Source: Bog-756 sp963830165 (lineage in GTDB: Bacteria; Actinomycetota; Acidimicrobiia; Acidimicrobiales; RAAP-2). From it: a stretch of 64,000 bases of DNA. Position numbers and translations under genes: made by a program. Shown here one piece after another: positions 48,012 through 57,007 of this stretch. A model generated the notes under the pieces. That model worked only from the letters and a program-made list of their open reading frames with translations, made no database searches and was not told where the DNA came from. The stretch covers positions 310,001-374,000 of the forward strand of contig CAWHKZ010000005.1 in NCBI GenBank assembly GCA_963830165.1, in the 5' to 3' direction. Positions within the stretch are counted from its first letter, which is position 1. Each line of letters opens with the position of its first letter.

Positions 48012-48854
48012 ATGCCGCCTGTCGCCCTCATCACCGGGACATCCTCGGGCATCGGCCTCTCGTCGGCCGTCGCCGCCGCCGGGCACGGCTTCACCGTGGT
48101 GGCGACCTTGCGCGACACGTCGAAGGACGCAGCGTTGCGGGCCGCCGCCGAGGCGGCCGGGGTGACCCTCGACATCCGCCGGCTCGACGTGGTGGACGAG
48201 GCCTCGATCACCGCGTGCGTCGACGGCGTGGTGGCCGACCACGGCTCCCTCGACGTCCTGGTCAACAACGCCGGTCGGGGCTTCGTGGGCACCATCGAGC
48301 AGGTCTCGATGGACGAGATGCGCTCGGTCCTGGACGTCAACTTCTTCGGCGTCGTGGCCACCACCAAGGCCGCCATGCCCCACCTGCGGGCCTCCCGGGG
48401 TCGGGTGGTCACGGTGACCAGCGTTGGCGGCGTGGTCGGCCAGCCCTTCAACGAGGCCTACTGCGCGGCCAAGTTCGCGGTGGAGGGATTCATGGAGAGC
48501 CTGGCGCCGGTGGCCGCCAGCGTCGGCGTCCACGTGTCGGTGATCGAGCCGGGTCCCGTGGCGACCGAGTTCGTCAACAACGTCGGGGTCGACGTCGAGA
48601 AGATGTTCGCCGAGGGTGGCGAGTACACCCCGGCGATGACGAGCTACCTCGACCACGTCATGGCCGAGTTCGCCGACCCCGGGGCGGTCCAGACCGGCGA
48701 CGACGTGGCCGCGGTGGTCCTCACGGCCATGGTCACCGATTCGGCCGCCTTCCGGCACCAGACGTCGCAGTGGGCGAGGACGTTCTGCAGCTACAAGCTG
48801 AGCGACCACGACGGCTCGGCCGTGGTGGGGATGACCTCGGACTGGGTGCGCTGA
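48012..48854 (+). CDS. Short-chain dehydrogenase/reductase
   Basis: 280 residues, Rossmann fold. TGTSSGIG (~8-15) binds the nucleotide, NNAG follows, and the active site is S in VTVTSVGGVVGQ with Y/K in EAYCAAKFAVEG (~154-158). Classical SDR length plus a ~25-residue C-terminal extension. Substrate unknown. TAGGCT lies ~26 nt upstream and GGAAAGGG near the ATG, so a short leader is expected. Confidence 0.9.
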   Translation: MPPVALITGTSSGIGLSSAVAAAGHGFTVVATLRDTSKDAALRAAAEAAGVTLDIRRLDVVDEASITACVDGVVADHGSLDVLVNNAGRGFVGTIEQVSMDEMRSVLDVNFFGVVATTKAAMPHLRASRGRVVTVTSVGGVVGQPFNEAYCAAKFAVEGFMESLAPVAASVGVHVSVIEPGPVATEFVNNVGVDVEKMFAEGGEYTPAMTSYLDHVMAEFADPGAVQTGDDVAAVVLTAMVTDSAAFRHQTSQWARTFCSYKLSDHDGSAVVGMTSDWVR

Positions 48855-48882
48855 CCGGGTCGGGGGCCGACGGAGGGCCGGT

Positions 48883-49317
48883 TCAGGTCGGGGTGCCGGG
48901 AACCGCCACGGTCCAGCCGCTGTGCTTGCCCTTGGCGTTCCACACGCGCACCTCGACGTCGTAGGTGTGGCCGGCCCGGAGGCCGGTCACGGTGCACGAG
49001 AGCGAGAGGTCGTCGCAGCTGGCCCACGACTTGGCCGGCACGCCCTTCAGGTCGTAGTCGGTGATCACGTAGGGCACGTCGACCCCGAACCGGTTCACCC
49101 ACTCGCCGTCGTAAGTGGGAGGGGACCACGAGACGACGAGCTCGGCGACGCCGGACGCGACCTGGACGTCGGTGGGCACGGTCGGCTTGATGCTCGGGAA
49201 CTTGGTGGCAGCCACGGCCCCGGTCGACGCGACAACCGACAGCCCGGCCACCGCCAGAGCGGCGCCGAGGATCCGCACCGTCGTCGTCGCGCCCTTCCGC
49301 ATCCGGTCCCCCCTCAT
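48883..49317 (-). CDS. Secreted single-domain fibronectin type III protein
   Basis: 144 residues. Signal peptide: MRGDRMRKGATTTVRILGAA, hydrophobic LAVAGLSVVASTGAVA, cleavage near AVAA. One FnIII domain (~50-144): PTVPTDVQVASGVAELVVSW, YVITDYDLKG, CTVTGLRAGHTYDVEVRVWN. Two Cys (SCDDLSLSC) may form a disulfide. AGGAGG lies ~6 nt before the ATG at 49317. It lies 74 nt downstream of the type IV secretion operon on the same strand, so it could be a co-expressed extracellular part (inference). Confidence 0.82.
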   Translation of the reverse strand: MRGDRMRKGATTTVRILGAALAVAGLSVVASTGAVAATKFPSIKPTVPTDVQVASGVAELVVSWSPPTYDGEWVNRFGVDVPYVITDYDLKGVPAKSWASCDDLSLSCTVTGLRAGHTYDVEVRVWNAKGKHSGWTVAVPGTPT

Positions 49318-49391
49318 GGCCTGCCTCCTCGCCCCCGCCGCCCCGTGGTGGATCGGCGGCACGTCCAGTGTCGGCGGTTCCGGCCGGGGTG

Positions 49392-50900
49392 TCAACGCAC
49401 ACCGGTTCCGGGCGCCCGGCCGGTCGCCGTCCCGGCCCGGGCGGCCAGCCACGGGTCGTCGAACCAGGTCCGCAGCGTGAGCCTGGCCGGCGCGAGGTCG
49501 CGGTAGACGAGGACGGCACCCCCCGGGGGCGTGCGGCGGAGGGCGTCGGGCGGGGCCAGTCGGCGGAGCGTCGGCGAACGGGTGGTGCTCGGGCCCGACC
49601 GGCCGCCCGAGGTGGTGGCGGGCAGCCTCCGCTCCTCGTCGCCCACCAGGTGGCTCGCGTAGTCAAGGGTCGCCGGATCGGAGATCCCGGAGAGGAAGAG
49701 CTTGGCCCGGTGGTTGTTCACCACCGTCGTGGCCCGCGGCCCGAACCGGGCGGTGATCTGGGCCAGGTCGTGCCACACCGTGACCAACTGGATGCCGTGG
49801 CCGGCGGCGGTGGCGGCCAGCGCGTCGAGGTCGGGCACCGGGGCGATGTTGGCCGCCTCGTCGAGCACCACCAGCAGGGGCGGATCGAGGGGCCGACCGG
49901 TGCGGGCCACCCGGTCGTAGGCCCGGTCGAGGACGGCCCGGAGCACACCGACGAACAGGGGGGTGAGCCGCCGCTGGTCGTGGGCCGGGGCGCACAGGTA
50001 GAGGGTGTCCGAACCGGTCACCACCGTGCCCGGGTCGAACTCGGGCGCGCCGGCCGGCGCGGCCCCCGCGAACGGCTCGAGCAGGGTCTCGAGTGTGGTC
50101 ACGATGGAGCTCCGCTGGCGCTCCTCCTTCCCGAAGGCCGACCGGGCGGCGTCGACCGCCTCGGGCACGCCCGCCCACTGCAGCAGGTCGAGCACCTCGG
50201 CCTCCTCGCCGGTCTCCACCCAGTGCACGACCTCGGCCATGTCGCGGTCCCCGCACGCTGCGGCAAAGAGCAGCGGGGCCAGGAGACGGGCCGCCGTGGC
50301 GTACCAGAAGTCGCCGTCGGCCATGCTCCCCACCTGGGACCGGCCCACCTCGGTGAGGGTGCCGGCCGCCCGACGGGCCCCCGGCCAGGTCCGCGACGCC
50401 GGCACGGGCGACCAGGACACCGCCGGGCGTCCCGTCGCTCCGGTGGGGTCGAAGCAGTGCACCGCGCCGACCGAGGACCGGTGGTCGGCGGTGCGCTCGA
50501 GCAGGTCACCCTTCACGCTGGCCGCCACCACCGGCCCGGTCCACCCGAGGATGGCCGGCACCGCGAAGCCGGTGGTCTTGTGGGACTGGGTGGGCCCGAA
50601 CACGATCACCGACTGCGCCCGCTCGGCCGCCACCAGACGGCGTCCCACCCGGCCCAGCACCAGCCGGCCGGAGGGGGGCGGTCCCGCCGACGGCACGACC
50701 AGGTCGCCGAGGTCGGAGGGGCGGGCCCATCGGGCCGTGGGCGGAGGGGCGGAACCGGGACGGCGGCCCGCACCGGGCCCCCGTACGCCGCGGGTGGGAC
50801 GTCCCCGTCGGATGCCGGGTCGGTCGGGACCGACGAGGCCGGCCATCATCACGGCCGCGGCGCCGATCCCGAGGGCGGCCGCGGTGGCCGCCGTCACCAT
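49392..50900 (-). CDS. Type IV coupling protein-like ATPase (VirD4/TraG, TraD type)
   Basis: 502 residues. One or two N-terminal hydrophobic stretches (VTAATAAALGIGAAAVMMAG). Walker A reads GPTQSHKTT (~110-118), with His where Gly is usual; Walker B is LLVVLDEAANIAP. Also AASVKGDLLERTADH, typical of actinobacterial coupling ATPases, and NNHRAKLFLSGISDPATLDY. It probably selects substrates for the adjacent secretion channel. Its ATG at 50900 (or GTG at 50897, GTGA) overlaps the VirB4 stop. Last gene of the operon. Confidence 0.87.
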   Translation of the reverse strand: MVTAATAAALGIGAAAVMMAGLVGPDRPGIRRGRPTRGVRGPGAGRRPGSAPPPTARWARPSDLGDLVVPSAGPPPSGRLVLGRVGRRLVAAERAQSVIVFGPTQSHKTTGFAVPAILGWTGPVVAASVKGDLLERTADHRSSVGAVHCFDPTGATGRPAVSWSPVPASRTWPGARRAAGTLTEVGRSQVGSMADGDFWYATAARLLAPLLFAAACGDRDMAEVVHWVETGEEAEVLDLLQWAGVPEAVDAARSAFGKEERQRSSIVTTLETLLEPFAGAAPAGAPEFDPGTVVTGSDTLYLCAPAHDQRRLTPLFVGVLRAVLDRAYDRVARTGRPLDPPLLVVLDEAANIAPVPDLDALAATAAGHGIQLVTVWHDLAQITARFGPRATTVVNNHRAKLFLSGISDPATLDYASHLVGDEERRLPATTSGGRSGPSTTRSPTLRRLAPPDALRRTPPGGAVLVYRDLAPARLTLRTWFDDPWLAARAGTATGRAPGTGVR

Positions 50901-52237
50901 GCCACCGGCGCCGACGTCTCGGTGCCCTCGACGTCGGCCATGGCCCGGTCGGTGTCGACGAGCCAGGCCTCGCCCCGGCCGAGCCGGTGCTCCACCAGGA
51001 AGGAGCGCCGGCCCACCTTCCACAGGGCGGTGCCGCGCGGGAGGGTGCTGACGAGGTCGGCCTCGGTGTCGGTCAGGCCGAGCAGCTCACCGGTGCGGGC
51101 CACCTCGCCGGGGGACTGGGCGTAGACGACGCGGGTCTCGGAGTCGGCCAGCAGCCCCTCGGCCAGGCCGACCTGCTCACTGCCGGCCGCCCCGACCGAA
51201 GCCAGGTCGGAGAGGCGGTGGAGCACGGCGATGTTGGCCACCCCCATCGCCCGGGACAGCTTCCACGAGGATTGGAGCCACCGGGCCACGCCGAGGTTGC
51301 CGAGGATGGCCCACGCCTCGTCGACCACCAGGAGGATCCGGTTGCGGTGGCGGGCCTGCACGGCGCTCTGCAGCCAGGCGGCCGCACAGGCCATGAGCAC
51401 GCCGAGGGCGGGCGAGTGGTAGACGGCGGACAGGTCGAGGACGACGAGCGGGCCGTCGAGGCGGAGGCCGTCGGTGGTAGGCCCGTCGAACATGCCACGC
51501 AGGTCGCCGTGGACCAGGCGACGGAGCTCCAGGGCCACGTCGCGGCCGTCCTCCACCAGGTCGGCGCGGGTGGTCCGCAGGTCGGCGGCGGCCCGCTCGT
51601 CGGGGTCGAGGAGGGCGTCGACCACCTGGGGCAGGGTCGGGGACGCCGTCGGGTGACCGGCGACCGCCGGGGCGGCTGCGGTGGCCGCCGCCAGGGCGGC
51701 GTCGATGGCCGCCCGCTCCCGGGGCAGCAGGTCCCGCCCGAGGCACGACACCGCGAGCGAGGCGCACAGCGTCGTCCGTCGCACCGCCGGCCCGTCTGAC
51801 CCGTCGCCCGAGGTGTCCGGGCTCACGGCGGCGTCGGCCGTGTCCAGCGGGTTGAGCCGGACCGGGCCGCCGGGGCGCAGGGCGACGGGGGAGACGCCCC
51901 ACGCCTCGCACAGCGGTCCGTACTCGCCTTTCGGGTCGATCACCCAGGCGCTGCGCCCGAAGACGGCCTGGCGCCACAGGTAGGACTTCACGAAGCTGCT
52001 CTTGCCCCTGCCGATCTGCCCGATCACCACCATGTTGGGGTTGGTGACCACCCCGGCCCGGTACAGCGCGAAGGGGTCGTAGACGAACGAGCCGCCGAGG
52101 ACGTCGCGCCCGATCAGCACGCCACGGTGGCCGAGGCCGGCCTCGGCCACCAGAGGGTAGGCGGCGCAGAGGTGGCGGGTGGTGGCCACGTGGGCAGGCA
52201 GGGCCGGCGGCAACCGGGCCGACCAGGCAGGACTCAC
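50894..52237 (-). CDS. VirB4-like type IV secretion ATPase
   Basis: 447 residues. Walker A GQIGRGKSS (~74-82) in NMVVIGQIGRGKSSFVKSYL, Walker B in ILLVVDEAWAILG, then RWLQSSWKLSRAMGVANIAV and LHRLSDLASVG. It lacks the N-terminal CagE/VirB4 half found in proteobacterial VirB4; that region may be supplied by the adjacent SCO6880-like protein. GTG start at 52237 with a GTGA overlap. Confidence 0.87.
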   Translation of the reverse strand: MSPAWSARLPPALPAHVATTRHLCAAYPLVAEAGLGHRGVLIGRDVLGGSFVYDPFALYRAGVVTNPNMVVIGQIGRGKSSFVKSYLWRQAVFGRSAWVIDPKGEYGPLCEAWGVSPVALRPGGPVRLNPLDTADAAVSPDTSGDGSDGPAVRRTTLCASLAVSCLGRDLLPRERAAIDAALAAATAAAPAVAGHPTASPTLPQVVDALLDPDERAAADLRTTRADLVEDGRDVALELRRLVHGDLRGMFDGPTTDGLRLDGPLVVLDLSAVYHSPALGVLMACAAAWLQSAVQARHRNRILLVVDEAWAILGNLGVARWLQSSWKLSRAMGVANIAVLHRLSDLASVGAAGSEQVGLAEGLLADSETRVVYAQSPGEVARTGELLGLTDTEADLVSTLPRGTALWKVGRRSFLVEHRLGRGEAWLVDTDRAMADVEGTETSAPVAW

Positions 52238-53754
52238 GACAGCCCCCTCCCGGTGGGCATGACGCAGAGCAGGGCCCCGTCCTGCTGGCCGTAGAGGCGT
52301 CGGACGTCGAGGCGGGCCTGCCCGGCCGCCTGCTCCAGTGCGGCACAGGCCTCGGCCAGACCGGCGCTGTCGTCGGCCGCCACGCCGAGGTACCCCGAGA
52401 ACCGGAACTGGGCGTGGCCCTCGGCCAGCTCGACATCGCGGTCGTCGACGCTCTGGCGCTCGCGGGTGTGGCGGGCCGACGTGAGGAACCCGTTGCGACG
52501 GCGCAGCTCGCCGTCGGCCATGCCGGCGGTGCGGGCCTGGGCCACCTGCCGGGCGGCCCGGGTCGGGTCGACCGGCTCCATCACCACGGCGAGGGTGCGC
52601 CGGAGCGGGGCGAACAGCAGCGGTCCGAGGAAGTCGGGATGGACGTCGACCCGGGGCCACTCGGCCACCCAGTAGGTGGCGTGCCACGTGGCGTCGGTGC
52701 GCACCGACTCCCAGCCTGCCTCGGTGGCCATCGGCCACGGGTCGCCGGGGGTGTCGGACGGCCCGGACGACCGGCCCCCGGCCCCGGGGCGGAGCGCTCC
52801 GGCCAGCGCCTCGGCCAGCTCCCTTCGGTCGAGCACGGCCTCGATCCCGATGTCGGAGCCGGCCAGGGCCGTGCGCACCGCCCCCACCTCGCGCACCAGC
52901 ACCTCCACGGCCCCCTCGAGCCCCCCGCCGGCGGCCCGGATGGCCCGGGCCGAGCGTCCCCGGTGGACGGAGACGGCCACCAGCACCCGGTGCCGTCGGG
53001 TGACCGGCGACGACTCATCGACCAGGCGCCGGTAGGAGCGCGACGCCGGGGCGTCGGGGTCGAGCACCCGGTGGTCCTCGAAGTGGGACCGCACGGCCCG
53101 CCCGTCGTCGGGCAGGCACGTCTCGACCCACTGGAGGCGGTGGACAGCCGAGCCCTCGCGGGCCAGCGAGGCCAGCACCCGGGCCCAGGCCGCCACCCGG
53201 GCGTCCTGCTCGTCCGGCCCGAGGAGGGCGAAGCTGTGGCCACGCACCTCGAGCACCGCCGTCACCGTGCGGGCCCGCCCGTCCTCCAGGACACCGGGGC
53301 CCGGCCCGTCGGCACCGGCCGGGCCGGCCAGCAGGTGCAGCCCGTCGAAGACCGAGTGCGGTGCGGGCGTGGCGCGGGACGCCACCCCCCGGGGAGCCCG
53401 GCCCCCCGGGCGTGTGGCCACGACGGCGACGGCGCCGTCGGTCGGGCCGTGCGCCGCCTCGACACGGTGCCCGGTGGCCCCGGCCCAGATCCAGCGGGCG
53501 ACGACCGGCAGCCACTGCTCACCCGTGCGCCCGGCGACGGGCCAGAAGGCCAGCCCTACGGCACCCCCGACCCAGGCCACGGCCATCACCACGCCGGGGA
53601 CCGACGGCCGGCTGCGCACCGACAGCACGGCCAGGATGAGACCGAAGGCCACGGCGGCGATCTGGCCGGCCCGCCATCCGGCGATGACGCCGCGCCGCTC
53701 GAGAGGGGGGAAGCGGTACCGCACCCGCGCCGCCCGGTCGGGACCGTCGCTCAC
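52234..53754 (-). CDS. SCO6880-family type IV secretion component
   Basis: 506 residues. N-terminal YRFPPLERRGVIAGWRAGQI, two hydrophobic segments (IAAVAFGLILAVLSV; VVMAVAWVGGAVGLAFWPV), then a long soluble part: VFDGLHLLAGPAG, VTAVLEVRGHSFALLGPDEQ, VAEWPRVDVHPDFLGPLLFA. This is the layout of the SCO6880 proteins of actinobacterial type IV systems, thought to be membrane-bound core parts. GTG start at 53754, GTGA overlap with TrbL. Confidence 0.82.
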   Translation of the reverse strand: MSDGPDRAARVRYRFPPLERRGVIAGWRAGQIAAVAFGLILAVLSVRSRPSVPGVVMAVAWVGGAVGLAFWPVAGRTGEQWLPVVARWIWAGATGHRVEAAHGPTDGAVAVVATRPGGRAPRGVASRATPAPHSVFDGLHLLAGPAGADGPGPGVLEDGRARTVTAVLEVRGHSFALLGPDEQDARVAAWARVLASLAREGSAVHRLQWVETCLPDDGRAVRSHFEDHRVLDPDAPASRSYRRLVDESSPVTRRHRVLVAVSVHRGRSARAIRAAGGGLEGAVEVLVREVGAVRTALAGSDIGIEAVLDRRELAEALAGALRPGAGGRSSGPSDTPGDPWPMATEAGWESVRTDATWHATYWVAEWPRVDVHPDFLGPLLFAPLRRTLAVVMEPVDPTRAARQVAQARTAGMADGELRRRNGFLTSARHTRERQSVDDRDVELAEGHAQFRFSGYLGVAADDSAGLAEACAALEQAAGQARLDVRRLYGQQDGALLCVMPTGRGLS

Positions 53755-55311
53755 CGGCCGCCCCCGTCCGGAGTCTGGTCGCCCGCGATGAGGACGGGCC
53801 CGAGGTGGTCGCGACCGAGGTGGTCGCGCCGCAGTGCCCCGCTCTGGCGGGGCAGTGGAGCCACGTAGGTCACCCCGGCCGGCATCATCGGCACGCCGTC
53901 GCCGCGTCGGGCCAGCGGCGGCGGGCCCTCGGCGAACGGGTCCCGGCCGGCCGCCACGTCGGCGAGGCGCCGGTTGGTCAACGCCGAGTGGGGATGGGGG
54001 GTCAGCATCGGGATCGATCCACCCGGCTCCCATGGCCGCGGGTCCGAGCCGCTGGCACCACCCGGGTCACCACCCCGGGGCCCGACCGGACCGGAGGGCA
54101 GGCCGTCGGACAACGTGTCCAGGCCGCCGGCGCCGCCGCCGGATGCGCCTGTGCCCCGGGAGCCCTCGCCGTGGGTGGTCCGTCCGGCCGCCGCCACCCC
54201 GACCACCCCGACGGGGCCGGTGGCCAGCGACCCGGCGGTGGCGGCCCGCATCGCCACGTTCGCCAGTCCGGTGACCGGGGCCGCGGTCAGATGGCGGGCC
54301 CGCTGACTGAGCCCCTCGAGGTGCCCGACGGCGCCGGCCTCCAGGAAGGGCAGCAGGCGGAAGAGCGACCACGGGGCCAGAGCCGCCAGGAGCAGCAACG
54401 CGGCTCCGCCGAGCACCGACGCGAAGCCCCCGCCCGACGCGGCGGCCCCCGACGGGGTCGATCCGGTGCCCGACGCCAGGGCACCGACGGCGAGGCTCAG
54501 GACAGCCACGATGACCAGCTTGGACAGCACCAGAGCGGCCAGCGTGTCGGCCAACCGGCGACTCCAGTGGGAGATGGCGGGCCACGCCAACCCGGCCAGG
54601 GCCAACGGCAGGAAGAGCACGGCGACGTAGACGGCGGCGGCCCGCAGCAGCAGCTCGAGCCAGACCATCAGCGCGCCCGCCACCACGGCGATGCCGCCGA
54701 GGAAGAGCACGAAGGTCGGCTCACCCGGCTCCCCCGAGGCCACGGCGGGAGCGAGGGCGGCGGCCACCGTGGCCATGAAGTGGCCGGCGTCGGTGCTGCT
54801 CCCCCCGGACACCATGGCGCACATGGCGTCGGTCACGGTCAGGCCGAGCTGGACGAGGGTGACGGCCACCGCGGTCAGCAGCAGCGCGAGCGGGACGTGG
54901 ACGAGGACCGACCGGAGCAGCAGTGCCGCGCTCTGGCGGTACAGAGCCTGGAGCACGCCGAGGAGGAGGAGGGGAAGGATCACGACGGCGGCGAGTGCCG
55001 CCATGGTGGCGTAGTGGGCCTGGAACCACGGGGCACCGAGGTCGATCGACGTGGACGACGACAGCACCCCGCCGATCTGACCGAGCAGCCACACCGCGCC
55101 ACTCGTCACCCAGCTGCTGACGGCGTCGAGGACGCTGTCCACACCGAACCCGACGGCCGACCCGACCGCGGAGCTCGACCGCGGAACCCACCGCGCTGGT
55201 CACCCCGCCGACCGTCGAGCACGCCACACCGAGGGCACCGGCGGCCGGGGTGCAGGCTGCGGCCGGCACGCCCGGAACGGTCACGGCCGGCAGGGCCACG
55301 AGCGGCGCCAC
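53751..55311 (-). CDS. TrbL/VirB6-like polytopic channel protein (one frameshift)
   Basis: 519 residues after removing one G near 55186 (GGTCGAGCTCC). A signal-like N-terminus MAPLVALPAVTVPGVPAAAC starts at a GTG (55311) immediately after the pilin stop. Six or so membrane segments follow: AALAAVVILPLLLLGVLQAL, LALLLTAVAVTLVQLG, FLGGIAVVAGALMVWLELLL, YVAVLFLPLALAGLAW, LVLSKLVIVAVLSLAVGALA, VLGGAALLLLAALAPWSLF. The C-terminal ~190 residues are Gly/Pro-rich and soluble. A GTG at 55142 is an alternative start that would avoid the frameshift but lose the lead. Confidence 0.82.
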
Positions 55312-55629
55312 TCAGTGCACGCCCTGTCCGGCGGCGAAGAAGAAGTTGACGATGGCCGGGCCCGCCCCGATCAGCAGGGCGGCGAACCCGGACACCAGGA
55401 CCGCCTTCCGGCCGCTGTAGGACTGCTGGTAGTTCTGGCTGTGGGCACCCAGCGCCCACGCGGCCGCCCCGATGAGGAGGCCCACCAGCGAGAGGGCCAG
55501 CGCCCACCCGCCGAGCCCGTCGGTGAGCCTCTGGAGGACCTGCCCGCCGGGCAGCTGACTGGGGTCCGGGGTCATCGACACGACCTGGAACAGAGGGTGG
55601 GTGAACGGGGTCAGCGGGTGGATGAGCAT
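55312..55629 (-). CDS. DUF6112-like small membrane protein, pilin-like (VirB2/TrbC type)
   Basis: 105 residues with two hydrophobic helices: GGWALALSLVGLLIGAAAWA (~40-59) and AVLVSGFAALLIGAGPAIVN (~76-95), separated by a polar loop HSQNYQQSYSGRK. This is the size and shape of the VirB2/TrbC pilin-like proteins that start actinobacterial type IV operons. First gene of the operon; ATG at 55629 with TAGGGT exactly 6 nt upstream (leaderless). Confidence 0.75.
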   Translation of the reverse strand: MLIHPLTPFTHPLFQVVSMTPDPSQLPGGQVLQRLTDGLGGWALALSLVGLLIGAAAWALGAHSQNYQQSYSGRKAVLVSGFAALLIGAGPAIVNFFFAAGQGVH

Positions 55630-55635
55630 GGGCCC

Positions 55636-55664
55636 ACCCTACGAACACTTCTACATCGTTTCAA
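55636..55664 (-). promoter_or_regulatory. Promoter of the type IV secretion operon
   Basis: On the minus strand: TTGAAA (55664-55659), a 17-nt spacer, TAGGGT (55641-55636), then 6 nt to the pilin ATG at 55629. Near-consensus -35 with ideal spacing; transcription should begin at or next to the ATG. Confidence 0.7.
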
Positions 55665-55688
55665 GATATTTCATGCCTTTTCATGTTC
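55659..55688 (-). repeat. Three direct repeats, 10-bp period, extending upstream from the -35 element
   Basis: On the plus strand TTTCA starts at 55659, 55669 and 55679; on the minus strand the units read TGAAA three times. The period is one helical turn, so a regulator could bind the same DNA face at each unit. The first unit overlaps the -35 TTGAAA of the secretion operon; the divergent gene is the sensor kinase. Confidence 0.5.
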
Positions 55689-55749
55689 TTCCGCTACGCG
55701 GTTGCAACCCTGGTCACGATGGTGGTCACGGCCTGTCACACTTGGGTCC

Positions 55750-56988
55750 GTGAAGTCGTACGTGATCGGGTACATCGTCCTGGGGGTGGTGGCCCTCCTG
55801 GCCGTCGTGATCGCCTTCCAGACGGGGCGGAAGTCCGGCCGTCGCAGCCTCCAGCAGCGCCTGACCGCCCTGTCCAACCGCCTGGGCGTGGAAGCGCCGG
55901 ACGACGCCGGCATGGAGCCCGTCCTCAGCCACCTGGAGAAGGTGGCCGGCGACGCCGCCGAGGCGGTGACCGAGGCCAGTGCCGACGCCATCCGCCTGCG
56001 CCGCGCCCTCGACACCCTCACCCAGGGCGTCATCGTGTGCGACGAGAACGGCGACGTGGCCTTCCGCAACGCCCGGGCCGTCGCCCTCATGAGCAACCGC
56101 CACGGGGACGCCCTGGCCGCCCAGGCCGTGACCGAGCTGCTCGAGAACGCCTGGCAGGAGGGGACGGCCGAGCGCACCCTCGACCTCTACGGGCCTCCCC
56201 GGCAGACCCTGGCCGTGCGCACCCGGCTCATCGACGACGGCCGGCGCCCCCTCGGGGTCATCGCCATCATCGAGGACGTGTCGGAGCGCCGCCGGCTCGA
56301 GGAGATCCGCCGCGACTTCGTGGCCAACGTCAGCCACGAGCTGAAGACCCCGATCGGCGCCCTCGGCCTCCTGGCCGAGACCCTGACCGTGGAGCCCGAC
56401 CCCGAGGTCGCCCAGCGCCTGGCCTCGCGCATCCACGCCGAGGCGTTCCGGGTCAGTCGCATCATCGACGACCTGCTCGACCTCAGCCGCATCGAGTCCG
56501 AGGAGACCCCGCCCCGCGAGCCGATCAGCGTCAACCTGGTCATGGCCGAGGCCGTCGAGCGGGTGCGCAGCGCCGCCGAGCAGCGCCACATCGACATCGA
56601 GCTCGACGAGCCGGAGCCCCCGGTCCACGTGGTGGGCGACCGCCGCCAGCTCGTGTCGGCCATCCACAGCCTCCTCGAGAACGCCGTCACCTTCTCCTAC
56701 GAGGACAGCGCCGTGACCGTGTCGGCCGTCCAGGCCGACGGCGAGATCCGGCTCTCGGTGGTCGACACCGGCGTGGGCATCCCGACCCGCGACCTCGAGC
56801 GCATCTTCGAGCGCTTCTACCGGGTCGACCACGGCCGCAGCCGGTCCACCGGCGGCACCGGCCTCGGCCTCTCCATCGTCCGCCACGTGGCCAGCAACCA
56901 CCAGGGTCGGGTCGAGGTCGACTCACGGGAAGGCGAGGGCTCGACGTTCACGCTGGTGCTCCCGAACCCGCCCGAATACACGGTCTGA
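55750..56988 (+). CDS. Sensor histidine kinase, SenX3/PhoR-like
   Basis: 412 residues. One N-terminal membrane helix (VIGYIVLGVVALLAVVIAF), a short linker, a PAS-like sensor (~90-180: LDTLTQGVIVCDENGDVAFR), then DHp with FVANVSHELKTPIGALGLLA (His ~201) and the ATPase domain with SLLENAVTFSYEDSAVTVSA, VVDTGVGIPTRDLERIFERF and GGTGLGLSIVRH. The short single-TM layout and the adjacent RegX3-like regulator point to phosphate-responsive SenX3. GTG start at 55750. Confidence 0.9.
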   Translation: MKSYVIGYIVLGVVALLAVVIAFQTGRKSGRRSLQQRLTALSNRLGVEAPDDAGMEPVLSHLEKVAGDAAEAVTEASADAIRLRRALDTLTQGVIVCDENGDVAFRNARAVALMSNRHGDALAAQAVTELLENAWQEGTAERTLDLYGPPRQTLAVRTRLIDDGRRPLGVIAIIEDVSERRRLEEIRRDFVANVSHELKTPIGALGLLAETLTVEPDPEVAQRLASRIHAEAFRVSRIIDDLLDLSRIESEETPPREPISVNLVMAEAVERVRSAAEQRHIDIELDEPEPPVHVVGDRRQLVSAIHSLLENAVTFSYEDSAVTVSAVQADGEIRLSVVDTGVGIPTRDLERIFERFYRVDHGRSRSTGGTGLGLSIVRHVASNHQGRVEVDSREGEGSTFTLVLPNPPEYTV

Positions 56989-57007
56989 CCGAGGAGTTCG
57001 TGACGTA

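Noticed and set aside
49392..55629. Integrative conjugative element
   Set aside because: Relaxase, integrase, excisionase and att repeats are all missing within the window; only the secretion core is present.
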